A stretch of 10,603 bases of DNA from an uncultured Phycisphaerales bacterium (GTDB lineage Bacteria; Planctomycetota; Phycisphaerae; Phycisphaerales; UBA1924): positions 1 through 10,603 of the forward strand of contig CALFMQ010000283.1 of assembly GCA_937879825.1 (NCBI GenBank). Direction: 5' to 3'. The translations under genes and the position numbers were made by a program. The notes beneath the pieces were generated by a model that did not search any database, was not told where the DNA came from, and saw only the letters and a list, made by a program, of their open reading frames with translations. Positions 1 through 6,009 of this stretch are shown here, in pieces; position 1 is the stretch's first letter; each line of letters starts with the position of its first letter.

Positions 1-58
1 GGAAGAGAACAAAGCATTCCCCGGTCTGACCGACTCCTTCTCCTCCTTCGGCGGCTGA
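1..58 (+). CDS. C-terminal end of an unidentified protein (partial)
   Basis: The frame starting at base 2 reads EENKAFPGLTDSFSSFGG and then a TGA stop at 56-58. Third codon positions are mostly C, as in the other genes here. A strong intrinsic terminator follows 31 bases after the stop, which supports a real gene ending at this point. The tail is rich in Ser, Phe and Gly and too short to identify; no function is assigned. The frame starting at base 1 is also open through this stretch, so the call rests on codon character and on the terminator. Confidence 0.45.
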   Translation, partial: EENKAFPGLTDSFSSFGG

Positions 59-88
59 TCCCACCCCCCCAATCTCCGTACAACCCTC

Positions 89-120
89 GCGGGCGTCCCA
101 ACCGGACGCCCGCTTTCTTT
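89..120 (+). terminator. Rho-independent terminator of the upstream gene
   Basis: GCGGGCGTCC at 89-98 pairs perfectly with GGACGCCCGC at 104-113, giving a 10-bp GC-rich stem with a 5-base loop. TTTCTTT follows at 114-120. It separates the partial gene on the left from the promoter of the STAS/kinase pair on the right. Confidence 0.85.
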
Positions 121-134
121 GACACCACGCCATC

Positions 135-173
135 ACACCCGCCGCGCTTGACATCCATCGGCGGCGCGGGTGT
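135..173. promoter_or_regulatory. Inverted repeat bracketing the STAS promoter (candidate operator)
   Basis: ACACCCGC at 135-142 is the exact reverse complement of GCGGGTGT at 166-173, with 23 bases between them. The left arm lies just upstream of the -35 box and the right arm runs into the first bases of the -10 box. Arm centres are 31 bp apart, about three helical turns. Both arms would lie upstream of the predicted transcription start, so a DNA-level role such as repressor binding is more likely than an RNA hairpin. The region is GC-rich, so chance pairing is possible. Confidence 0.3.
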
Positions 174-176
174 AGT
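148..176 (+). promoter_or_regulatory. Sigma70-like promoter of the STAS/kinase pair
   Basis: A perfect TTGACA -35 box at 148-153 is followed, after a 17-bp spacer, by TGTAGT at 171-176, which matches TATAAT at 4 of 6 positions. Transcription would begin near 183, just ahead of the ribosome binding site at 198-203. The TTG of this -35 box could be misread as an in-frame start codon for the STAS gene. Its use as a promoter element argues against that longer start. Confidence 0.55.
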
Positions 177-197
177 TGGCGATGAGAGGCGAGCCAC

Positions 198-203
198 AGG
201 AGG
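198..203 (+). promoter_or_regulatory. Shine-Dalgarno site that fixes the STAS gene start
   Basis: AGGAGG lies 10 bases before the ATG at 214. It selects that ATG over the in-frame TTG at 148, which is part of the -35 box and has no ribosome binding site. Confidence 0.7.
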
Positions 204-213
204 GCACCACCCA

Positions 214-573
214 ATGGCGTCAGACGACTCACGACTGCGCGTCCGCAAAGAGTCCGGCGTGATCCGCGCCGAGTTCGTGGACCGGAACATCCTCGACGAG
301 GCCAATATCCAGGCCATCACCGACGAACTCCTCGCGCTCGTCGCCAACGAGCCCAGGCCCAAGCTGCTCATTTCCTTCTCCAATGTGGACCACCTCTCCA
401 GCGCCGCCCTCGGCGCCCTGATCACCATCCACAACAAGATGAAGGGGCTCTCGGGACAACTCCGCCTCGCCGACATCGATCCCCAGATCTACGAGGTCTT
501 CGAGATCACCAAGCTCAACAAACTCTTCCAGATCCACGAGACCAGCGACGAGGCCGCCGACAGCTTCGCCTGA
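214..573 (+). CDS. STAS-domain anti-anti-sigma factor (SpoIIAA/RsbV type)
   Basis: This 119-residue cytoplasmic protein is essentially one STAS domain. In partner switching, the unphosphorylated protein binds the anti-sigma kinase and frees a sigma factor; phosphorylation of a conserved serine breaks the complex. The central signature is VDHLSSAALGALITIH (residues 58-73), in which Ser63 aligns with the phosphorylated serine. The next residues are A-A-L-G rather than the more usual S/A-G-L-G. The C-terminal part, with VFEITKLNKLFQIHETSDEA around residues 95-114, fits the end of a STAS domain. The partner kinase begins 51 bases downstream, probably in the same transcript. The start is set by AGGAGG and the ATG at 214. 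The target sigma factor or other output is not in the window. Confidence 0.88.
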   Translation: MASDDSRLRVRKESGVIRAEFVDRNILDEANIQAITDELLALVANEPRPKLLISFSNVDHLSSAALGALITIHNKMKGLSGQLRLADIDPQIYEVFEITKLNKLFQIHETSDEAADSFA

Positions 574-624
574 GCACCACCAGCACGCGCCCGGAGCCCT
601 CCGCCCACAGGAACCCCCAAGAGC

Positions 625-1038
625 ATGAGTGCGCCGAAAACACACGACGCCATCTCGCTCACCAACGACCCACAGCAGGTCCGCGCTGCGCGCGAGGACT
701 TCGCCGGCGCCATCGAACACTTCGGATTCCCCCGCGAGGCCGCCTTCGCCGTCATGCTCGCCTTCGACGAGGCCGTCGCCAACGGGCTCAAGTACGGCGC
801 CGCGCAGCAGCCCGGCGGCGCCATCGACCTCTCATGGTCCGTCCAGAAGGACCGCGTCCGAATCGTCGTCGACGACCACGGCCCCGGATTCGACCCCGAC
901 AACATCCCCGACTGCACGCTCCCCGAGAACATCGAGAAGGCGTGCGGCCGCGGCGTCATGCTGATGCGCGCCTACATGACCAGCGTCGAGTTCAACGACA
1001 AGGGCAACAAGGTCACCCTCGTCTACGAACGCAACTGA
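625..1038 (+). CDS. Anti-sigma regulatory factor, serine kinase (RsbW/SpoIIAB type)
   Basis: A 137-residue GHKL-fold ATPase domain (HATPase_c_2). Kinases of this type bind a sigma factor and phosphorylate the cognate STAS protein, here almost certainly the product of the preceding gene. Visible motifs are the N-box FDEAVANGLKYG with Glu49 and Asn53 (Tyr57 where many relatives have His), the G1 box DDHGPGFDP around residues 83-91 (Asp84, Gly86, Gly88), and the G2 glycines GRG at 108-110. There is no membrane segment and no extra domain. The ATG is preceded by AGGAA at 609-613, a moderate ribosome site 11 bases upstream. The stop at 1036-1038 sits 1 base from the stop of the convergent minus-strand gene. 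A PP2C/SpoIIE-type phosphatase to complete the switch is absent from this window. Confidence 0.88.
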   Translation: MSAPKTHDAISLTNDPQQVRAAREDFAGAIEHFGFPREAAFAVMLAFDEAVANGLKYGAAQQPGGAIDLSWSVQKDRVRIVVDDHGPGFDPDNIPDCTLPENIEKACGRGVMLMRAYMTSVEFNDKGNKVTLVYERN

Positions 1039-1039
1039 C

Positions 1040-2125
1040 TCACGCCTCGGTCGTCAGCCACCGCAGATCGTCCACGCCCGCCTCGCTCAGGTCGGGGCCC
1101 GTCTCGCGCTCGAGCATCTGCTTGAAGTCCTCGGGCGTGATCCGGTCGTGCGCCACGAACTCGATCGCCCCGATCTGGCTCTCGTCCGCCGCCCCCTCAC
1201 CGCCCACGCTCTTCGTGATCGCGCCCGCCGCGATCTCCTCCGCCTCGTCCAGGTTCGCCGCGCGCAGAATCAACTCCGCGTACCGGGGCACGCCCGGCGC
1301 GCCCTCCTCTTCCGCCGGCGGCGGCACGCACCGCGCCACGCACCGCCACGCCGTGATCCCCAGTTCGTTCCCCTCATCGTCCAGGTTCGTGCTGCCATCG
1401 ACATTGAACTGCAGGATCCAGAGGTCACGCAGGTCCTCGATGATCTCCTCCGCCGCCATCGGCTTGGACTCGTGCTCCGGCGCGAGCAGCACCGTCCGGT
1501 GCTCGTGCTCCACCGAGTCGGGCCCCGCCAGCTTCTCCACCTGCTCCAGGTCAAAGGCCGCCAGCAGCTTCTCGATCTTCTCCTTCATCGAGAGCTCCGC
1601 CCGGATCGTCACGATCTTGTGCTCGTCCACAAACGCGTACAGGAACGGCTCGAGCGACATCAGCCCCCACCCGACCATGCCGTCCTCGAAGAGCCACTCG
1701 CTGTAATCCCGCAGCCCGTCGAACACCCGCTCCACCGCCACGAGGTCGTAGGCGATGTACGGATCAACCTCCCGGTACGCGTCGTGCCCGAGCACATCCA
1801 GAATCGGGTACACGCGAGGAGGGAAATACGTCACCAGCATGTTGCAGAACGCACGCACCCGCCCCGCCGGCAGGAGCACATCGAACATCCACCGGTCGGG
1901 CCACTCCTCCCAGTCCTCCACCTCCGCCCCCGAGATAAAGAACTCCGCCCCGTCCGCGGCCTCGAACTCCGTCACGAACCCCGGCTTGGGAACCATCGGC
2001 TCAACCGGGTACACGCCCAGCGGAAAGGCGAACCCGTCGATCTCGACGCGCTGGAGCCCTGTATCGATCAGTGGTGCGTTCATCTGGGCCAAGAGCGTAC
2101 CGCCACACGCTTCGAATTGCGTCAT
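1040..2125 (-). CDS. Uncharacterised acidic soluble protein, 361 residues
   Basis: I do not recognise this protein. It is rich in Asp and Glu and in aromatic residues, with no signal peptide and no membrane segment, so it is probably cytoplasmic. The N-terminal half holds conserved-looking aromatic stretches such as FPLGVYPVEPMVPKPGF (residues 33-49), EDWEEWPDRWMFDVLLPAGR (residues 70-89) and YFPPRVYPILDVLGHDAYRE. A middle helical part (MKEKIEKLLAAFDLEQVEKL) is followed by a C-terminal part with EIIEDLRDLWILQFNVDGST. Coding quality is good over the full length. The ATG at 2125 has no Shine-Dalgarno site; TATCAT on the minus strand at 2146-2141 resembles a -10 box, so the mRNA may be nearly leaderless. 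Met15 (ATG at 2083) is an alternative start. The gene is divergent from the symporter and convergent with the kinase. Confidence 0.75.
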   Translation of the reverse strand: MTQFEACGGTLLAQMNAPLIDTGLQRVEIDGFAFPLGVYPVEPMVPKPGFVTEFEAADGAEFFISGAEVEDWEEWPDRWMFDVLLPAGRVRAFCNMLVTYFPPRVYPILDVLGHDAYREVDPYIAYDLVAVERVFDGLRDYSEWLFEDGMVGWGLMSLEPFLYAFVDEHKIVTIRAELSMKEKIEKLLAAFDLEQVEKLAGPDSVEHEHRTVLLAPEHESKPMAAEEIIEDLRDLWILQFNVDGSTNLDDEGNELGITAWRCVARCVPPPAEEEGAPGVPRYAELILRAANLDEAEEIAAGAITKSVGGEGAADESQIGAIEFVAHDRITPEDFKQMLERETGPDLSEAGVDDLRWLTTEA

Positions 2126-2213
2126 AGGGCGCGATGGCCCATGATACGACCCAATTATCCCCTCCCGGCTCCGATCAGGGACGGGGCTTCATGCACGCAT
2201 CAGGAGACCGCGG

Positions 2214-3947
2214 ATGCAACAGTTCAAACACTTTCTCGACGCAATCAACGGTGTGCTGTGGCACGACTTCGTGCTCTACGCCCTGCTCGGCGTCGGTGTC
2301 CTCTTCACGCTCTGGACGGGCTTCGGGCAATACCGAGCCCTGACCCACGGCGCGGCGGTCGTCCGCGGCAAATACGACGACAAGAACGATCCCGGAGCCA
2401 TCAACCACTTCCAGGCCCTCTCGACCGCACTCTCCGCGACAGTCGGCCTCGGCAATATCGCCGGCGTCGCCATCGCCATCTCCGTCGGCGGCCCCGGCGC
2501 CGTCTTCTGGATGTGGGTCACCGGCCTCGTCGGCATGTGCCTCAAAATGACCGAGGTCACCCAGGCCATGATGTTCCGCAACACCGACGACCCCGACAAT
2601 CCCAGCGGCGGCGCGATGTGGGTCTGCAAGAAGGGCTTCGCGAAAATCAGCCCCGGACTCGCCCCCCTCGGCGTCCTGCTCGGCGCCGTCTTCTGCCTCA
2701 CCCTCGTCATCTCCACCGTCACCGGCGGCAACATGTTCCAGGCATGGAACGTCGCCGACATCGGATTCACCTACTTCCACATCCCCAAGATCGTCACCGG
2801 CATCGTCATGGCGCTCGGCGTCGCCATCGTCATCCTCGGGGGCATCAAGCGAATCGGCGATGTCGCCGGGCGAATCGTCCCCTTCATGTGCGGCCTCTAC
2901 CTCCTCGCCGGGCTCTACGTCATCGTTGTCAACCTCGGCGAGATCCCCTCCCTCTTCGGGCTGATCTTCAAGGAGGCGTTCGCGCCCAGCGAAGCGAGCG
3001 GCGCCTTCATCGGCGGCGTCGCCGGCTACGGCTTCATGAAGGGCATGCAGCGCGCCCTCTTCTCGAACGAAGCCGGCCAGGGCTCCGCGCCGATCGCGCA
3101 CTCCGCCGCCAAGACCGACGAACCCGTCCGCGAAGGCGTCGTCGCCGGGCTCGAACCCTTCATCGACACCATCTGCGTCTGCACCATCACCGCGCTCGTC
3201 ATTCTGCTCAGCGGCACCTGGAACCGCGCCCCGGCGCTCGAGTTCGCAAACGGACAGCCCGCCGTCACACAGACTTCCAACGAGGTCTGGCAGTTCGCCC
3301 CGACGCGCGTCACGCTGAAGGACGAACTCGAAGGCAAGGGGCAGATGAAGGAAGGGTCGGAGGTCCTCCTCATTGTCGACGCCGGCAAGAACAACGACAC
3401 GAAGATGAACCGCCACAAGATCGACGGACGCCTCACCGGCTCCGAAACCGACGGATGGACCGCCGAGTGGGAACCGCTGACCACGGATCAGCAACCCACA
3501 ATCGCCGAGAACGGCGTCTACTTCAACTTCAACGGCGCAACCCTCACGGCCAAAGCATACGACCGCGTCCTGCCGGGCCTCGGCTATTGGGTCGTCCCCG
3601 CCACGGCGTTTCTCTTCGCGTTCTCAACGATGATCTCGTGGTCGTACTACGGTGAGCAGGGGCTGGTGTACCTCTTCGGCAAGAAGTCGGTCGTCCCCTA
3701 CCGGATGATCTACTGCGCCGCCATCCTGATCTCCGCCACACCCTTCATCAACGCCACAACGATCGAAGATATCTCCGTGCTCGGCACGGGCGTCATGCTC
3801 TGGGCCAACATCCCCATCATGCTCATCTTCGGCCCCATGGCCATGCGCGAATACCACGGCTACATGAAGCGCCTCAAGTCCGGCCAGATGGCCGGCCACA
3901 AGCCCGCATCATTCGTGGATGTGGTCGAAGGCAAGGATGTCGAGTAA
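2214..3947 (+). CDS. Sodium:alanine/glycine symporter, AGCS family, with an extra hydrophilic insert
   Basis: An inner-membrane secondary transporter of 577 residues; the family imports alanine or glycine with Na+ (or H+). Diagnostic stretches are ALSTALSATVGLGNIAGVAI (residues 68-87), SVGGPGAVFWMWVTGLVGM (90-108), GFMKGMQRALFSNEAGQGSA (273-292) with PIAHSAAKTDEPVREG after it, and FAFSTMISWSYYGEQGLVYL around 468-487. Predicted membrane helices occur throughout except at about residues 336-440, a soluble stretch that typical members of about 450-500 residues lack; in them the matching loop is short. The following helix leads into a YYGE loop expected to be cytoplasmic, so the insert should face the periplasm. 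AGGAG at 2202-2206, 7 bases before the ATG, supports the start. The gene is monocistronic up to the terminator at 3977-4000. Substrate specificity cannot be told from sequence alone. Confidence 0.93.
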   Translation: MQQFKHFLDAINGVLWHDFVLYALLGVGVLFTLWTGFGQYRALTHGAAVVRGKYDDKNDPGAINHFQALSTALSATVGLGNIAGVAIAISVGGPGAVFWMWVTGLVGMCLKMTEVTQAMMFRNTDDPDNPSGGAMWVCKKGFAKISPGLAPLGVLLGAVFCLTLVISTVTGGNMFQAWNVADIGFTYFHIPKIVTGIVMALGVAIVILGGIKRIGDVAGRIVPFMCGLYLLAGLYVIVVNLGEIPSLFGLIFKEAFAPSEASGAFIGGVAGYGFMKGMQRALFSNEAGQGSAPIAHSAAKTDEPVREGVVAGLEPFIDTICVCTITALVILLSGTWNRAPALEFANGQPAVTQTSNEVWQFAPTRVTLKDELEGKGQMKEGSEVLLIVDAGKNNDTKMNRHKIDGRLTGSETDGWTAEWEPLTTDQQPTIAENGVYFNFNGATLTAKAYDRVLPGLGYWVVPATAFLFAFSTMISWSYYGEQGLVYLFGKKSVVPYRMIYCAAILISATPFINATTIEDISVLGTGVMLWANIPIMLIFGPMAMREYHGYMKRLKSGQMAGHKPASFVDVVEGKDVE

Positions 3948-3976
3948 CCCACGAACGATCTGACCCGCACCACCGA

Positions 3977-4000
3977 GGGGGCCATCAGGCCCCCTTTTCT
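3977..4000 (+). terminator. Rho-independent terminator of the symporter gene
   Basis: GGGGGCC at 3977-3983 pairs perfectly with GGCCCCC at 3988-3994 around an ATCA loop, followed by TTTTCT at 3995-4000. It begins 30 bases after the symporter stop. The T-tract ends one base before the first ATG of the next gene, so it either insulates that gene or acts as an attenuator for it. Confidence 0.85.
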
Positions 4001-4001
4001 C

Positions 4002-4670
4002 ATGGCATCATGCACGCCCATGTGGGACGACGCCCTCATCACATCATCCCTCGCCGATGCGCTCGCGCAGCGCGCCCGCGAACTCGACGAAGAACACGCC
4101 ACGCTGGGAGTCGATGCCCTGGATGAACTCCCGCTCCATCCCATCCTCTGCGCGGGCCTGCAATCCACGCCCTACGGCGTCCTCCGCGAGCAGCGCTACC
4201 CCGCCTCGCGCGCAACCCCCAAACGGTCCATCGGCGACCGCTGCGACATCGTCCTCACGCCCATGCCCGGCTCCCACCTCACCGACCCGCTGCAATCCGG
4301 CACGCTCTTCGCCGAGCGCGGCGTCGCGCCCCGGGACGCCCTCTGGCTCGAGGTCAAACTCGCCGCCCAATACTGCATGTCCGACGGCTGGTCCCGCGCC
4401 AACCCCCTCTATTCCGGAGTCATGCTCACGCAGACCATGACCGACATCCGCAAACTCGCGTCCGAGCCCGAGATCGCGCACGCGGCCCTCATCCTCGTCA
4501 TGTTCAACGCCGACCAGGCCACCGCCTCGCACGACCTCTCCGCGTGGTACCAGCGCTGCATCGAGAAGGGGCTGCCCATCTCAGCGCCCATCACGCAGCG
4601 CTTCGCCATCACCGACAGAATCGGCAACAGCGCCTGCACCGTCGCGCTGACTCGCGTCCATCAATCCTGA
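4002..4670 (+). CDS. Uncharacterised protein with a PD-(D/E)XK-like nuclease motif pattern
   Basis: A 222-residue soluble protein counted from the ATG at 4002; Met7 at 4020 is an equally good start, and neither has a Shine-Dalgarno site. No named family is recognised. The order of motifs resembles the PD-(D/E)XK nuclease fold: an N-terminal helix with Glu63 (VLREQRYP), a hydrophobic strand ending in Asp82 (GDRCDIVLTP), then a second strand LWLEVK with Glu117 and Lys119. A helical region with NPLYSGVMLTQTMTDIRKLA follows. The spacing from Asp82 to Glu117 is longer than in the tightest members but is allowed in the fold. This is a pattern match by eye, not a family assignment; a non-catalytic or unrelated fold is possible. 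The 3' end overlaps the convergent lpxB gene by 10 bp. Confidence 0.75.
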   Translation: MASCTPMWDDALITSSLADALAQRARELDEEHATLGVDALDELPLHPILCAGLQSTPYGVLREQRYPASRATPKRSIGDRCDIVLTPMPGSHLTDPLQSGTLFAERGVAPRDALWLEVKLAAQYCMSDGWSRANPLYSGVMLTQTMTDIRKLASEPEIAHAALILVMFNADQATASHDLSAWYQRCIEKGLPISAPITQRFAITDRIGNSACTVALTRVHQS

Positions 4671-5875
4671 TCGGCGCTCTGACCCTGCGCCATGACCGCG
4701 TGCGCCCGGTGCTCAAGCCCCACCATCTCCGCGATCGCGTCCGCGGCCTCGGCGCTGGCGATTTTCCCGTCGAATCGCGCCGTCAGCGCCCGCAGCGCCT
4801 TCCGCTGACGCTCCTGCGCCGCCGCGTCCTTGATCAGCCGATCCACCTCGTCCACCAGCCGCTCCGTCCCCGAGAAATACGGAATCAACTCCGGGACGAT
4901 CTGCTTGCCCGCGATCAGATTCGGGAGCGACAACAACTTCGTCGAGATCACCCACCGCCCGATCATGTTGTAGAAGAACTTGTTCGTCTTGTAGACGATC
5001 ACCATCGGCCGCGCCTGCTTGGCCAGCTGGAGCGTCACCGTCCCCGAGACAACGACCGCCAGATCGCTCCAACGCGCCACCAGGTCCGTCTCGCCGACCC
5101 GCACATCCATCCCGTCCGGCCAGCCGCCCAGAGAGTTCGCGCGCTCGTACAACTGCGCCCGCACCTGCTCCGTCGTCGCGCCGACAACACCCACCATCCC
5201 CGGGTGCCGCTGCTTCAACTCCCGGAACGCCTGCAGGAACAACGGGAAGTTCCGGCGCAGCTCCGCCGGCCTCGACCCCGGCAGGATCGCGACCTTCGGC
5301 CTGCCCTCGGGCAACATCCGCGCCGTGTCGGTCAGCGCATCCAGGTCCAGCGGCTCATCGAACAGCGGGTGCCCGACAAACCGCGCCGGCACCTTCCGAA
5401 CATTGAACCACCGCTCCTCGAATGGCAGGATGCACAGCACCAGGTCCGTCCGCTTCCGCAACTTGTTGATCCGCCACGGCCCCCACGCCCACAACTGCGG
5501 CGCCACAAGGTGCACCACCTTCACCCCCACCCGTCGCGCCTGCTTGCAGATGTGAAAGTTCGCCGCCGGAGAGTCCACCGGCACATGCACCGACGGCCTG
5601 TTCGCCCGGATCCAGTCCGTGATGTCCTTCTGAATCTTCCGGTACTTCTTGATGGTGTCCCACTTGGGAATCCCCACCACCGCGTCCTCGCCCGTCTGCT
5701 GCACGATCGTCGCGCCCGCCCGCGCCATCTTGGGGCCGCCCCACGCGAAAACCTCGATCTCCGGGTACCGCCGACGCAGTTCCCGAATCACCGACGACGC
5801 GTGGTCATCGCCGCTCGGCTCGAAGGCCGTAAACAGCACCCGCGGCCGGTCAGATTGTGTCTTCTCATCTCGCAT
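4661..5875 (-). CDS. lpxB: Lipid-A-disaccharide synthase homologue (GT19), divergent at conserved residues
   Basis: A 404-residue GT-B glycosyltransferase (E. coli LpxB has 382). LpxB joins UDP-2,3-diacylglucosamine to lipid X at the inner face of the cytoplasmic membrane, in the Raetz pathway. Family stretches seen are FEPSGDDHAS (residues 18-27), VHLVAPQLWAWGPWRINKLR (121-140), LPFE (150-153), ARFVGHPL (164-171), ILPGSRPAELRR (197-208, with Arg202 at the conserved position), SGTVTLQ (277-283) and SLPNLIAGKQIVPELI (316-331). Three departures stand out. The usual DxPDFN motif is DSPAAN (Asp101 kept, the second Asp replaced by Ala104). The TLE glutamate is Gln283. The first glycine of AGExSGD is Phe18. 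Synthase activity is therefore likely but not certain. The ATG at 5875 has no Shine-Dalgarno site; a possible promoter would give a leaderless mRNA. No other lpx gene is nearby. Confidence 0.87.
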   Translation of the reverse strand: MRDEKTQSDRPRVLFTAFEPSGDDHASSVIRELRRRYPEIEVFAWGGPKMARAGATIVQQTGEDAVVGIPKWDTIKKYRKIQKDITDWIRANRPSVHVPVDSPAANFHICKQARRVGVKVVHLVAPQLWAWGPWRINKLRKRTDLVLCILPFEERWFNVRKVPARFVGHPLFDEPLDLDALTDTARMLPEGRPKVAILPGSRPAELRRNFPLFLQAFRELKQRHPGMVGVVGATTEQVRAQLYERANSLGGWPDGMDVRVGETDLVARWSDLAVVVSGTVTLQLAKQARPMVIVYKTNKFFYNMIGRWVISTKLLSLPNLIAGKQIVPELIPYFSGTERLVDEVDRLIKDAAAQERQRKALRALTARFDGKIASAEAADAIAEMVGLEHRAHAVMAQGQSADQD

Positions 5876-5881
5876 GCGCCG

Positions 5882-5912
5882 ATACTGAACCCGACCCGCA
5901 CGCCCCAGTCAA
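5882..5912 (-). promoter_or_regulatory. Possible lpxB promoter giving a leaderless transcript
   Basis: On the minus strand TTGACT (5912-5907) matches the -35 consensus at 5 of 6 positions. CAGTAT (5887-5882) lies 19 bp further on; TTCAGT at 17 bp is an alternative weak -10. With CAGTAT, transcription would start at about the ATG itself (5875), which agrees with the absence of a Shine-Dalgarno site. The -10 match is poor, so this is tentative. Confidence 0.28.
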
Positions 5913-5985
5913 CCAACCCGCGGGACACGCCCCACACATCCCCTGCTATTCGAGTGCCGTGAAACGCACGAAAGGGCATCAAAGG

Positions 5986-6009
5986 GGGGCGGGGGTATAC
6001 TCCCGCCCC
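5986..6009. promoter_or_regulatory. 24-bp near-perfect palindrome centred on a TATACT -10-like box upstream of aspS
   Basis: The left half GGGGCGGGGGTA (5986-5997) and the reverse complement of the right half TACTCCCGCCCC (5998-6009) agree at 11 of 12 positions, the one exception being G opposite T. The centre contains TATACT (5996-6001), the best -10-like hexamer upstream of aspS; no good -35 box is seen at the right distance. The symmetry over a likely promoter core suggests an operator, though GC-rich DNA favours such matches. Confidence 0.42.

Noticed and set aside
148..213. A longer STAS protein starting at the TTG at 148
   Set aside because: That TTG is the start of a perfect TTGACA -35 box with a 17-bp spacer to a -10-like box, and AGGAGG precedes the ATG at 214.
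2175..3494. A 439-codon minus-strand frame opposite the symporter
   Set aside because: It is a Gly/Asp/Glu-rich translation mirroring the codon bias of the sense gene, without motifs. The sense frame is an unmistakable AGCS transporter.
1148..3655. An 835-codon open frame on the plus strand crossing several genes
   Set aside because: It runs antisense to the 361-residue gene and out of frame through the symporter, is extremely Arg/His/Pro-rich, and has no recognisable domain. This is a typical by-product of high GC content.
4544..5962. A 472-codon plus-strand frame opposite lpxB
   Set aside because: It is dominated by Arg, His, Pro and Leu and has no domain; lpxB on the minus strand explains the open frame.
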